A DNA stretch of 64,000 nt from Labyrinthula sp. Ha (taxonomy: Eukaryota > Sar > Bigyra > Labyrinthulida > Labyrinthulaceae). This document shows, one piece after another, positions 13,154 to 24,287 of this stretch. The notes beneath the pieces were generated by a model that worked only from the letters and a program-made list of their open reading frames with translations, was not told the DNA's origin and searched no databases. Numbering within the stretch: the stretch's first letter is position 1; each line of letters begins with the position of its first letter. A program made the position numbers and the translations under genes. Location: assembly GCA_015227615.1 (NCBI GenBank), contig JAALGZ010000008.1, forward strand, positions 372,001 to 436,000. Reading direction: 5' to 3'.

Positions 13154-14824
13154 ATGGCTCCCCAAGTTTGTTGTTTCTCACCAGTCAAAGAGGAAGATGA
13201 GAAAAAAGTAATTTATACAGAAAACGGTGAGCCAAAAGTACGTTTCTGTTGCTTTGTTACTTTTCAGGTGTACTTTCATCGCTGGTTTGTTCTTGCTGCA
13301 TACACTCTAGGTGCCTTCATGTGGAACTTTGAGTGGACAAGATATGTTCCGATCACTTCAGAGTATGCACTGTATTACAATACTACTAACGAGTATAATC
13401 CAGATGAAGGTGAACTAGGAATTGATTTTCTTAGTCTAAGCGCAAGTTTTAGTAACATCATCGCCTACCCTATTGCAGGCTTTCTCATTGATCAGTATGG
13501 ATTAAACATGATTACTCTTGGAGCTCTTGGACAAACTATTGGCTGTTGGATATTTTATCTTGCTTTTCAAAACTATCCGTTAGTTGTGGCTGGTAGGTTA
13601 ATTACAGCAGTGAGTGGACCGTTAAACTATGCATCCATCTTAAGATTGTCGACTCATTGGTTTGCACCGAAGGAGAGAATTCTCGCAATATCTTTGGCTA
13701 TTTTTGTTTCGACTATTGGAGGTTCTTTAGCATTACTTATTCCACCACTTTACAAAACAGGAGATGAAGAGTTAAGGTTAGATTTAAAGAGTTGTGATGA
13801 AGATTTTATTAAAGATGTAGAAGAGTTGAACCTCAGCACTACACAGTGTATTGATGATGCAGATGACAGTTTCTGTTGTGCAGCACCTACAGATATTGAG
13901 GGAATCAATCTGTTGATTGCTGTTTTAATGTCTGGCAATCTATTGTATACATTTTTAGTTGTCAAAGATTCTCCTCCTACACCTCCTGCAGTGTCTGCTC
14001 AGGTAAAGTCATCCATGGGTTTTTTACCTTCTTTAATCCACTGTTTCTCACATATCAACTACTTCTTAATCACTTTTGCTGACTTTTTAGCTTCTGGAGT
14101 TGTTCTTGTAGTATTTAATACGATCTCAAGGTTGTTTCCCTCAGATGTAGCTGATATTGCAATTTGGGTCTCTGCTCTTGCAATGCCTTTGGCGCTTCCA
14201 CTTAGCTTTGTGGTATCAAGAATTCTTGGAAAAACTGGAAAGTTTTACGATGTAGCTGCTGTTTGTTATTACCTTGGGTTTTTCACCTGGTGGATGGCCG
14301 CTCTTGGTTTAGCTCTAGGAGGTAATTTTCACTACATGCTGGTAGTTGGAGCTTCTGCAGCAACTCTTTTGTACCTAATTTGGCAAGTTGTTGTCTTTGA
14401 ATTGAAACTCGAATACGTTTTTGTTGCTGATTACGCTCTGCAAGGTATAGTTGTGGCGACCGATCGAACTTTGGCAAATCTTTCGACTCTCATCTTCCTC
14501 TCGAACATTCCTCCAGAAAAGTATGATGGACCTGCGATGAGTGGAAGGATGTTTACATTTGTAGTTGGAGGAGCTGTATTTGCCGTAGCGGTAATTATAG
14601 TTGCATTTTTACCGCACAAAAGAAGGTACTTGCGCGCAAAAGTTGAAGCCGAGTTAAATATAAAACAAAGCTCCCCTGATGGTTTTAGTGCTGAAGATGG
14701 GAAGAAGGAAGTAGTTGCTAAAAGTGTGGTTGTTGATCTCAGCAACGATATGGAAACCAGCTCTAGTAAAACAAGGAAAAATATATCAAGAAATGACGAA
14801 GAATCCAGTAAAGAATCGATTTAG
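13154..14824 (+). CDS. FLVCR-like major facilitator transporter
   Basis: A 556-residue, single-exon MFS protein with about 12 membrane spans. The first span follows YFHRWFVLAAYTLGAF, the family-like start with an aromatic-rich helix. The segment AGFLIDQYGLN (about residues 107-117) matches the MFS motif-A loop between helices 2 and 3. A large Cys-rich loop lies between spans 6 and 7 (about residues 205-245), and the tail is hydrophilic. Overall it resembles the FLVCR/DIRC2 group, whose characterised members move choline, ethanolamine or heme. The substrate cannot be read from sequence. It lies between a P450 (398 bp upstream) and the helicase (148 bp downstream), all on the plus strand. Confidence 0.82.
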   Translation: MAPQVCCFSPVKEEDEKKVIYTENGEPKVRFCCFVTFQVYFHRWFVLAAYTLGAFMWNFEWTRYVPITSEYALYYNTTNEYNPDEGELGIDFLSLSASFSNIIAYPIAGFLIDQYGLNMITLGALGQTIGCWIFYLAFQNYPLVVAGRLITAVSGPLNYASILRLSTHWFAPKERILAISLAIFVSTIGGSLALLIPPLYKTGDEELRLDLKSCDEDFIKDVEELNLSTTQCIDDADDSFCCAAPTDIEGINLLIAVLMSGNLLYTFLVVKDSPPTPPAVSAQVKSSMGFLPSLIHCFSHINYFLITFADFLASGVVLVVFNTISRLFPSDVADIAIWVSALAMPLALPLSFVVSRILGKTGKFYDVAAVCYYLGFFTWWMAALGLALGGNFHYMLVVGASAATLLYLIWQVVVFELKLEYVFVADYALQGIVVATDRTLANLSTLIFLSNIPPEKYDGPAMSGRMFTFVVGGAVFAVAVIIVAFLPHKRRYLRAKVEAELNIKQSSPDGFSAEDGKKEVVAKSVVVDLSNDMETSSSKTRKNISRNDEESSKESI

Positions 14825-14972
14825 GTAGAAGTATAATTATTAATATTAGGTTAGCTATTGCAGTTCTTACAACAGTTTTTTGCCACGTCGACTACTCATT
14901 TTCTAACGGTTTTGTTTTGCTGTTCCAGCGAAAATAGAATATTACTTTTCAACCGTTTAGGAGGGATGAAAA

Positions 14973-17498
14973 ATGAATAACATAAAAGTTGAAATTAACG
15001 AAGATATTGGAAAACCGATTGTAAAACCCAAGCTGAGACTGAAAAGAGATCAGGTTCAACGGAATCTGACAAACCAACAAGTGAGTAACTTGAAAATAAA
15101 AAATGTCAAGGAAGAAAAGGATTCTAAGGAGAAACAAGAGATTTTTTCTGTATGCGGAGTTGAAATACCGTTTCCTCCAGGGAAGAAACCCTTTGAGTGC
15201 CAAAGAATATTGCTTCAGAACATGATGAGAGCTATGCTGAAATCAGAGCACGCGTTGCTTGAAAGTCCAACAGGGACTGGGAAGACATTTGCCTTGCTTT
15301 GTGGTGCCCTTGCTTGGCAAAAATCTGAACTTCTGAAAATCAAGGAGTCAAAACACTTAAAAAGCGAGAGAAAAGGTTTGAACAAGGAAAACAATCAAAA
15401 TGTTTTAAATGCTACAGTTTTGCTGAACGTGTCCGGCCAGAAAACGGTACCTCAGAGAAAAAGGCGCAGGTTCGCCTTTGGAGACCCTTGTAACACAAAA
15501 ATATTTTTTGTTTCTCGAACACATTCCCAGCTGGTATATTAATTTATTTTTTCTTACTGCAGGATCAAGTGCTCAAGTCTTTGAAGAAGTGTCCCGAAGA
15601 GTACCTAGTGGGAGAGCACCTAGGTGAAAAAGGGTATATCGCGACAGTCTTAGGCTCTCGAAACCACCGTATTTCTATCTCCTATTTTAGTACTAGTATG
15701 CATCAATGAGGCGGCGAAAAAGTCATTATTAGGAGTTAACGAGGAGTGCAGCCGGATGATTAAGAACTTCAATGCTAATGAGAAGCATTCCTGTCGACAT
15801 TACTCAAAATACTACTACAACAATAGTGATGCAAACAAGCGCATAAATTCATCTGCTAAAATGGCTGTCAATCAGTCCATTCTAAGTTTCTTTCCTAGTG
15901 AATGCAACGAGGAGTATATACGTGAAGAAATAACGGAACATATTACAGATATTGAAGACCTAGTAACTGAGGGAAAAAAAACAGGTGTTTGTCCATACTT
16001 TGCTTCTCGTGAGAAAATTCGCGGTGCTCATTTGGTAATGCTGCCATATAATTATTTGTTTTCACGCCGATTTCGAAAAATGCTTGGTATTGATAGGTAC
16101 TTGAAAACATCTGTTATAATTATCGACGAGGCTCATAATGTGGAAGAAGTTTGCTGCCAAGTAAATAGTTGGTCAGGAACACTTCAAACCATTCAGGAAT
16201 CACTTGCTGTTCGAAAAGCTGCGGCTCACGTTGGGACAAAAGAACACTACGCGAACAACAGGTTTATTGCGGAAATGCTACGGAAGCTGGTTGATTGGGT
16301 TTCATCAATTGGTTTCCCTACTGGAACCAAACAGGATGATAAACTGTTTACAGGTGAGTACTTTGTTAAGATTCTACAAAGTATAGGCATAGATCATTCT
16401 TCTTTGTCTAAACTATATAAGTTTGCTCTGGATGTTGAAGACATGAATAAAAACATAATAGAGTTGTTGAATGCATTGAGCTCTATCACAAAGCCTTTAA
16501 CAAAACCCTCTGCTGAGAAAACTGCTTGTAAACGACCGATAAAATCATTCTTGAATGCCGAAGATTTTGTTGTCTTGGTTCACATGGATAAAGAAAAAAC
16601 CTTATTAAATCTGGTCTGTGTTTCAGCAAGATTAGCATTTACTGACATAAGGGTAAAGGCCCAGACCTTGGTTCTGGCAAGTGGTACGTTAGCACCGTTG
16701 AGTTCGTATGCTCAGTCGCTATACACTAGATTCGCCTACACAATGCAAGGGAGCCATGTCGCAGACATAAAAAGTTCCCTGCGAACCATTTGCCTGCCTA
16801 AGGTGACTCTAGGCCATAATGAAACATTTACGTTTAATTCCTCCTCTATTCACAAGGTCAAGTCTCTGCTTCCAACCTATGTGAAGGCAGTCGCAAGGAG
16901 TTTACTAATGTTGTTACCCGAAGTTCCCATTTCTTCAGGAGCCCTCGTCTTTACAACTAGCTATAACATGCGAGACAGGATATTTCTTGCTGCAAATGCT
17001 TTGTTGAAAAGAGAACAGTCCTACCAGAATTTAAAACGTACTGCACAACTTTACAAAGAAGAACACGTTTCCTTGTTTAAGCGAAACATCAAGACTAAGG
17101 CTCATATACGCAATATGATGTTTGGGGTTTTCAGAGGGAAAATGAGTGAGGGTGTCGATTTTATTGATGATGAGTGTCGGATGATTGTTCTAGTTGGTAT
17201 TCCATATCCTGCATTATTTGAGCCTATGACAAGAGCAAGGATGTGGTTGAGTAATAGGAACAAGTTAAGCACCGAATGGTATAGTGCTAGAGCCTGGCGT
17301 GCAGCAAATCAGGCACTTGGGCGAACTATAAGGCATAAAGATGATTATGGAGCTGTAATCTTGCTAGATGACAGATATATGAAAGAGGCGTTCTCAGCCG
17401 GCGGGAAACTATCAAAATGGATAAGACCTTCTATAAAAAGATGCGAATCCTTGGAAAACTGCTGTTTTGAACTTAAAGAGTTCTATGCTGCACATTAA
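14973..17498 (+). CDS. RTEL1/FANCJ-class Fe-S DNA helicase (DEAH)
   Basis: Three exons (14973-15533, 15563-15668, 15697-17498), with introns of 29 and 28 nt, encode 822 residues. Superfamily 2 XPD-family motifs are in order: Walker A ESPTGTGKT (about 97), SRTHSQL, four Fe-S cysteines (in HLCIN, NEECS, HSCRHY and GVCPYF), DEAH (366-369), SGTLAPLSS, GKMSEGVDF and QALGRTIRH (about 761). Phrases such as VLGSR-x-LCI, DIEDL and SRTHSQL point to RTEL1, while the N-terminal core also resembles FANCJ. These nuclear 5'-3' helicases remove D-loops, G-quadruplexes and telomeric T-loops. The protein stops just after the helicase core, so the RTEL1 C-terminal harmonin-like, PIP and RING parts are absent. 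It ends 15 bp from the stop of the facing SSADH gene. Subfamily assignment is less sure than helicase identity. Confidence 0.88.
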
Positions 17499-17513
17499 CA
17501 ACAGTGACCTTAC

Positions 17514-19355
17514 CTAAAGATTCAGTGCCATATATTTCGTCTGCAAATAGTCATCAATGCCATACTTAGAACCTTCCCTGCCATAACCACTTTCTTTAAC
17601 TCCACCAAATGGCTATAATTAAACAAGAGAAAAATGTACAGCCACTTCAGTTGAAATAACACCTGTATTTACACCAACCATGCCATATTCTAATTCTTCT
17701 TTAACCCTGAAGACTCTTCCTACATCACGAGCGTAAAAATAAGATGCAAGACCAAATGGGGTCGAGTTAGCCAAATCAATGGCCTCTTCTTCCGTCTTGA
17801 AAGTAGTAGCAGCAACAATGGGTCCAAAAATTTCTTCATGCGCTATATCCATGTCCTTTTTAATATTACTAACAACAGTGGGTGGGAAGAAGTAACCTAA
17901 GATTAAAAAGGACATTAGCATACCATTAGAGGCTGAGGTGGTTGTTCCTGCTTTATGGATCATACTTGCGCCTTTCTTGACAGCTAAAGAACAAAGAAGA
18001 ACAAGAACATACCATCCTGAAGTAAATTATTGCATTTAGCTACTGCGTCATTAGATATCAAGGGGCCAATTGTAACTAAAATTATGAAATGAGGTAAACC
18101 TACCATCATCTTGAAGTCCATCTCCTACACGAAGAGCTTCAACCTTATGTTTAAAGATCTGAAAGAATTCATCAGACACTTTTTCATCAATAAAAACTCT
18201 ATTCGCACAAACACATGTTTGTCCTGCATTTCTAAATTTGCTCGCCATTAAACCTTCAGCAGCGCTAAAGATTTCATTACACAATAAAACGTACGCCTCC
18301 AAATCCGCATCATCAAACACAATGAAAGGGGCATTTCCTCCCAACTCAAGTGAGAATTTTTTCAAAGTTTTGGCACCTTGCTCAGCTAACAGTTTTCCTA
18401 CAGGTGTGCTTCCTGTAAAGCTAATTTTCTTTACAACTGATGATTTCATCCAAGCTTCAGAAACAATTCTTGCATCATCCTTCCCGGCAAGAAGAATATT
18501 TACTACACCCTTACAAACTTCCTCCATCCCACATCTTTTTGAAGCTTCTTCAAAAAGTACACCTAAAGCTAAAGCAGAAAATGGAGTTTCAGCAGCTGGT
18601 TTAATTAAAGTGGTACATCCCGCAGCCAAAGCAGCAGAAAGCTAAACTAAACAAAAAAGAAAAAAAACTTTTCTGCTTAACATAGCATTTGGAAAATTCC
18701 ACGGTGTAATTATTCCACACACTCCAATTGGTTCCTTTGTAACTATAATTCTCCTACTGGAAACTGGATCAGGAATTGTGTCGCCGTAAATTCTTTTTGC
18801 TTCTTCTGAAAACCAGTCGAAATATGATGCACCGTAAAGTACTTCACCTAAAATAATAAAATAAATATAAATAACCTTTGGCTTCTGCCAGTGGTTTGCC
18901 GCATTCAATAGTCAGGATCGTTGCAAGGTCCTCAATGTGCTCTCGGTGTAAATCCCCGATTGTTCTCAACAGTTTGCTTCTTTGTGAACCTTAGTAATAA
19001 AAAAATATATATATATAATACCAGTTGTCTTCTTGAATCTTTTGAAAGCTGCTTGTGCTTCAGTAATAGAAGAATCGATTTCTCCAGAAGTGACTTGTGT
19101 CATGTTCGCCAAACTCTCAAGCGTAGAAGGGTTTTCGACAGGGAAGCTCCGATCATTCAACTCATTTGACCATATACCGCCAATAAAGCTGGTGGATCTA
19201 ATGAGTTCGTGGTTTTTTACCAGATTGATAAGTTTTGGGGATATTGTTTGTGAGAGTTTGTGCATATCTTTTGTTTTGGTTGTATTTTCACGTTCCAAAT
19301 CTGTTCCTGAGCAATAGGGCCATATGGCCCGACTCAAATCATTTAAAGATAACAT
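17514..19355 (-). CDS. ALDH5A1: NAD(P)-dependent succinate-semialdehyde dehydrogenase
   Basis: Eight exons (19355-19022, 18989-18876, 18847-18669, 18641-18104, 18075-18013, 17983-17924, 17896-17640, 17612-17514) join in frame to 547 residues. The seven introns are 32, 28, 27, 28, 29, 27 and 27 nt; five are phase 1. The enzyme oxidises succinic semialdehyde to succinate in the GABA shunt. Seen motifs are PWNFPNAM, the NAD-binding FTGSTPVGK, the catalytic Glu in ELGGNAPF, and the catalytic Cys352 in GQTCVCANR. The second Cys two residues on matches the redox pair of SSADH rather than most other ALDHs. The C-terminus [20 protein letters not shown] is also SSADH-like. I started at the ATG at 19355; the frame is open further upstream, so a short 5' exon or targeting peptide cannot be excluded. 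It is far more intron-rich than its neighbours. Confidence 0.9.
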
Positions 19356-22300
19356 ATTTTCCAAACTTAGTTCTGCTATAAAGTGCAGGATAAAAAAAAC
19401 AATTAGTATTAAGATATATAAACAAAAAGTTTTAATAAGAAACAACTACAAGTTAGACTTTATGACTTTGTTTTCCACTAACATTATAGTAATTAAGAAT
19501 AACTGAGAATTTTGACACTTCACATATACTTGTGGCCAAATCGAGATAAGAAGAAAAACATTAATTACACTTTCGTTGGAAAAAGTTAATCAAATCGCTG
19601 TATTAATCAATCAAGGATTTATTTGCTGGTTTTCCTAGAGCTTAAACGTAATGATTCAGACCATCATGTGGTGTTTAGGGAAGATATAATCTGATTTCCG
19701 ATCTTCCACTTGAGTAAAGAGGACTAATCCGTCATTGAACAAGAATCCGAAATAATTGCTTTGACTTCTCTGACTATATTTGTCCATGCTATTATGGAAA
19801 CGAACCAATAATTTTCTTAGTTAGTCCTCTAATAGAACTAAGTGTTACCTAATGTTCTCAAGGAAACAACCATGACTTGTTCTTGAGTAGATGAGCAAAC
19901 TGAACTTTAATATGGTTTGAACAAAAAAAAAATATATTTTGAAGGGAAATGCTAAGGGTTCTAATATTTCTTTACTTTGAAAAATATCAACTCCAGCTAA
20001 AATGTTTTGTGCCTTTAAGTTTCCGCAAATTCATAACAATAAGTAATTTTATCTGCTGACTTAGAACTAGTGAAACCTAGATGATTAAAAATGCCTATAC
20101 TTACTGCAGTTTAAATAAAGCAAAGGCTTGGGTTCTTTCTTCTTAAAATGAACAGCTTAGACTAAAGGGTTCTATTTGTTTTTTTTCATGTTTTTCATAG
20201 AACTACTTGACTCTTTAATCTAATAATAAGTGGAAACCAAACTCAGTTCATTATATTTATCTCTTTGCCAGAAAAATTATTATTCTAAGCATTGTACTGA
20301 AGGATAACATTTCTTAAATTCTTACTTGGACAAGCTCAGGTTGTTGTTGGTAATCAGTATCAGCAAGGGGAATTTTCTCGATTGTAATTTCATATCTCTT
20401 TCATGTTATTCTTGATTGGCGGGAGTTTTCTTTACTATCTCATTTCTCCCACTGTCTTGTTTTCTTATTTTGACTTTTTAGATTGCTTCAGATTTAAGCA
20501 CCCTATACATTGCAATATTGGGCTATTACCCTAGAGGTCTACTCAGTACTCTACATACAGGTTAACTATGTAAGTATTATAGATGGCAACTTGAACCTAA
20601 CTACAAAGGTAGTAATAAAACTATGCTTAACTACGTAGTAGTACAGAAGTTAAACCCCCTTTTCTAAAGAAAAATAAATAAAATAAATGTATTAGAGTGT
20701 GGTTCCTTATATTTGTGTTGCTAGAAAAGGAATTTTAGTGAGAATATGAAAATATGGTAGAAGTTCCTGCTCAAAATCCGTTTCGTGCAATCTGAGGCAT
20801 AAAAACATCAGTAGCCAGCTTTATATGTGGCAAAAGGGAATTGACAGTCGAAATTGATTTCCATGTAGTTGTTAGCATTTACACCTCTATCGTAATATAT
20901 AAATATTGATTTATGGCTTAACAAGAAGTGGTCACACAGGAGTTTGAAACAGAACACTCCATTAACACTTTCCCTGAAATATTGCAGGTAAGACAACTGC
21001 CCAACCTTGGAAGGAATTCAAACTAACCTTCAGCAAGAGCCGATGCGTGACACAAGAACTGGTATCAATCTGAAATGATGTGCACTCTAGCTTGATAAAT
21101 AAGACCGCATTAAATGATGAGTCTGCACTTCCAGCGCGGAACACAAACCCCGAAAATATATTAAAGGGTTGTTTACTGGCTATACTGTACCACAAGTAAA
21201 TAGATTCTTGCTTGTAGTATGGAATGAAAAAATATTTCTGCCTTATTGTTATCCCTCAGTTTAAGATATAAGAATTGCACCATTCGGTAGGAATATTTTT
21301 GGCATAAACTGAAGTGTGAAGTTCATCCTTATAATTTCTGTGCAATTGATCCAATATTGAAGGAAATATCCAGGAATGGGAAGGCAAGACATTTCATATC
21401 ATGCTATTTCTCGCTAACTCGACTAATTATTTATCACTAATCACATGGTAATACTTATTTGCAGTTATCGAGGGCCACAGGGGGTGGAAAAAACTTTAAA
21501 CTCACCCTGGGTAACTGAGAGTGGGCTTAAGAGAGTTTATTAACCCAGGTTATTTAATTAGGTTTTGGTGTGTTGATTAGTACCGCCTTAGCAAAGTTCA
21601 ATATCCAACACAAGTAAAGAACAACGTAAGGTTAATAAGCGTATCATAAAAACAGTATGTTTATTGGAAATGATTTATTAAAATCGTATTGGGATAAAAT
21701 TTCTTTTATTTTCTTCATGGTTACTGGAGATACTGCCTAGATCATTCTAGTTTATTATTTAGTATATATCTTAATTCTTAATAATAATCAATATACTTGG
21801 AACAGAGGAAGAATTACTTGTTAATAATCAACAGCTGAAATATCTTTGTGAATAACAGAATTAAGAGAATAATCCTTTAGTCATGACCAATTTTCATCAT
21901 AGCTGGTGCCTAGTATCAGGGGCTCGAGGTTTCCTTGAGAAGAGAGAAAGTGACAATTAGAAGAATGATTGAGAACATGAATCTAGAATTAAATATAAAG
22001 TGAATTTGCGGTCTCCCATGGCTATAGGAAATGTATATAACTAGGAGAGTTATTAAGCTTGGCATAAAAGAGTTCATTGGATTTTAGAAAATTGCCACAT
22101 GACTCTACTAACTATCTTCTTTCTTCGTACTCGTAAACAATAAGTACTGTTTTTGAGTAAATAATTCATTTCTTTATGAGCTTTATCAGTACCATGCAAA
22201 TTTATTAGCTAGAATTCCAAAGAAGGAATTTCCATATAATGCTTCCAGATAGTAGTTCAAGAATTGTATTGAGGCCTTGGTTCTTACCTCCTTAAATCGC

Positions 22301-23568
22301 GAAGAAATGGCTATTTTTCATAGCGTTTAGTCGACTTTGGCAGTTAAGCTAACCCTCGGGTTGGCATGAGCTATTCTTTTACCTATTAAGGCGAAGTAGT
22401 ATATAGCTTAACAGGATTCATTAGTAAAATTTTTGTGGTTTGATCATTGCCTCTTGACTCAGCATGACCAGGTTATGTTATTAGAATAAGGATTTGCCGA
22501 TTTAGTATAGTAACTTACCATCCAAAGTCTGCTCATCCTTGGAAAGTAGATTGCTTGCTAGGGGGGGGGGGATAAATATGTAAGAAGAACTTATTCCTTG
22601 TTCAATTTGTTACCCTTATCCCTTGAGAGTCCATGAACTTTATAAGAAGAAATTTGCTGTTGATAAACTCCATTGAAGGGGTACGCCGCAGAAGATATCT
22701 TCAATTGTTTGATTAATTCCTTATCGAGATGTGGAGTTTCTTTTTCATCCATGTTGCATTCATTTGATGCAACTCATTTTTTTCTTTAAGATAAGAATCT
22801 AGATGAGAAGATACAAGTGCCACTGTATCAGAACCAATGCCTCGTGGAACTTAACTTATCAGGAAGGCAAGTGGCTTCACATATAAAGCATATGCATTTT
22901 TTGCAGGCCTCGACTTCAATATTCAGCAGCAGAGTTTACGCAGCATTTATAGCTGAGTATACTCTTATTAGTTCAGCTAAATGAGTTTCCTCTAGGCATA
23001 TTATTATTTGCAAAATTCGTGATGGTTATAATAGTTATCAAGAAAGTTGTCCGAAGGAGTCTGGAACCTTCTGGCCCGCAATAAGTATGCTTCAATGAAG
23101 CTCTCTTCGCTACAATGCTTTCATATTACATTTCTGATTGAATCGCTGCGTTCAGACAAGAGTGGGTAAATCAATGTCTTCTAGTTTACCTCCGTCTCTT
23201 TTCAACGGGATCAAACCATTTTCTGATACTATGCATTAACTTGGTTTATTTCAGGCAATTAATATCTCGGACTCAGTTATAGTCTTCATTACCATGAAAT
23301 AATGGTTATTCTTACTGTTTTGCATTTCACAGTAGGAAAATTCTTTTCCTGTTTTGTAATCTTATTCTTGTATTTTTTTACCTCTGATATCCAACTTTTC
23401 TTGCTTACCGAAATATTATCCGAATACTTCCGACTCTATATAATTTTTCTAATAAAATGAAAAATACTCATGAGCGACCAAAAATCGATTGGCTTTAAGC
23501 TTATGAGAGAATTACCCTGATTACATACATGTTCTAGAATAATATACTATGTTTTGACCTTGTATAAC
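19356..23568. other. Gene desert, 4.2 kb
   Basis: No supported gene on either strand. The open frames are under 80 codons and do not translate to a recognisable family. Minor landmarks are an 11-G run at 22561-22571 and a 7-bp hairpin at 22753-22773 followed shortly by a T-run. It is AT-rich, without tandem arrays or transposon-like open frames that I can see. Confidence 0.55.
22753..22783. repeat. 7-bp hairpin with downstream T7
   Basis: GTTGCAT and ATGCAAC flank a 7-nt loop; a run of seven T residues follows at 22777-22783. No gene is adjacent. It may be chance or the end of an unannotated small RNA. Confidence 0.2.
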
Positions 23569-23990
23569 TTATATGAAACAATCATAGAGCGTATCTATTT
23601 TTTTGGTTTTGATTACAGACAGGTTTTCTTTTTCTATTTCTATCTTATGTGAGCATATTGTTCGTTTCGACCATATAAAATAATAAGCCGAATACAGCAC
23701 AAACCAAACAGCGCCAAAAACCGAATAAAAAGCATCTGGAAGATAGAACTGAACAGCTAAAAGATCAACATGCAACGTAGAAATACCCCGTGGGGCTCAT
23801 AATCGGCCTTCTGGAGCTTGGATGTAGATAAAAACACGTCGAGAGAGGAATACACAGCTGGAAACGTAAACCTTGGACAAAAATCGCTGCGAATCATCTA
23901 ATTGAACGTCTTGAACCATCTGGCTACATATCATCTTGCATCTGGAGCACTGGATCACTTGAACTGGCACCTTCCGGTCTTTTATAGTCG
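23569..23990 (-). other. GC-richer island with TATA-like box, possible small gene
   Basis: Within the desert this stretch is clearly richer in G and C. On the minus strand a TATAAA core lies at 23981-23986. Below it one frame is open for roughly 55 codons and contains CSRCKMIC (a Cys-rich patch) and an ATG at 23934. A second minus-strand frame (23775-23569) encodes about 68 residues with one membrane-span-like segment but lacks an ATG. I could not join the two frames with a 27-32 nt intron without meeting a stop. It could be a small membrane-protein gene with a missed splice, a structured RNA, or the divergent promoter of the gene at 24288. Confidence 0.25.
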
Positions 23991-24287
23991 TGATTGTTGT
24001 TTTCTTTTGTTTTTGGATTGAAACTTTGGGAAATCAAGCACAAGAATCAAGATGTTATTGGAACAAAACTGATCCTCTTGCCCAAGAACACCTATTAATG
24101 GAAAATACCGTAATTACAGTAATAGTTTTACTGTAGAGAGTATGGGCAAGGCTGCAGGCTCGTGCGGGTTAGGTCCTCGGACTCAATTGGCACTGCCACG
24201 GAACTCCATTAAAATCATATCTAATCTAATAAGTCGAAAAATCCATTGAAATTGCCCAAAATCTAGGCGTTGGAATCTTAATAATTA
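23991..24287. promoter_or_regulatory. Upstream region of the glycosyltransferase-like gene
   Basis: This is the 5' flank of the gene starting at 24288. TGCCCAA occurs at 24079 and again at 24253, about 35 bp before the ATG; the same heptamer is repeated three times just before the J-protein gene at 37131. An imperfect dyad (TTACAGTAA with TTTACTGTA) lies near 24113-24136. Confidence 0.3.

Noticed and set aside
15669-15690. 22-nt intron as main splice form of the helicase
   Set aside because: The 28-nt acceptor gives a better match to the family around the first Fe-S cysteine; the 22-nt form is kept only as a possible alternative.
22561-22571. G11 run as quadruplex or telomere-like element
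   Set aside because: A single homopolymer, without repeated G-tracts; noted only as a homopolymer.
24121-24210. GC-rich patch resembling a structured RNA (snRNA, SRP or tRNA)
   Set aside because: No snRNA, SRP or tRNA hallmark (Sm site, T-loop, conserved U6/U5 loops) could be seen; more likely promoter.
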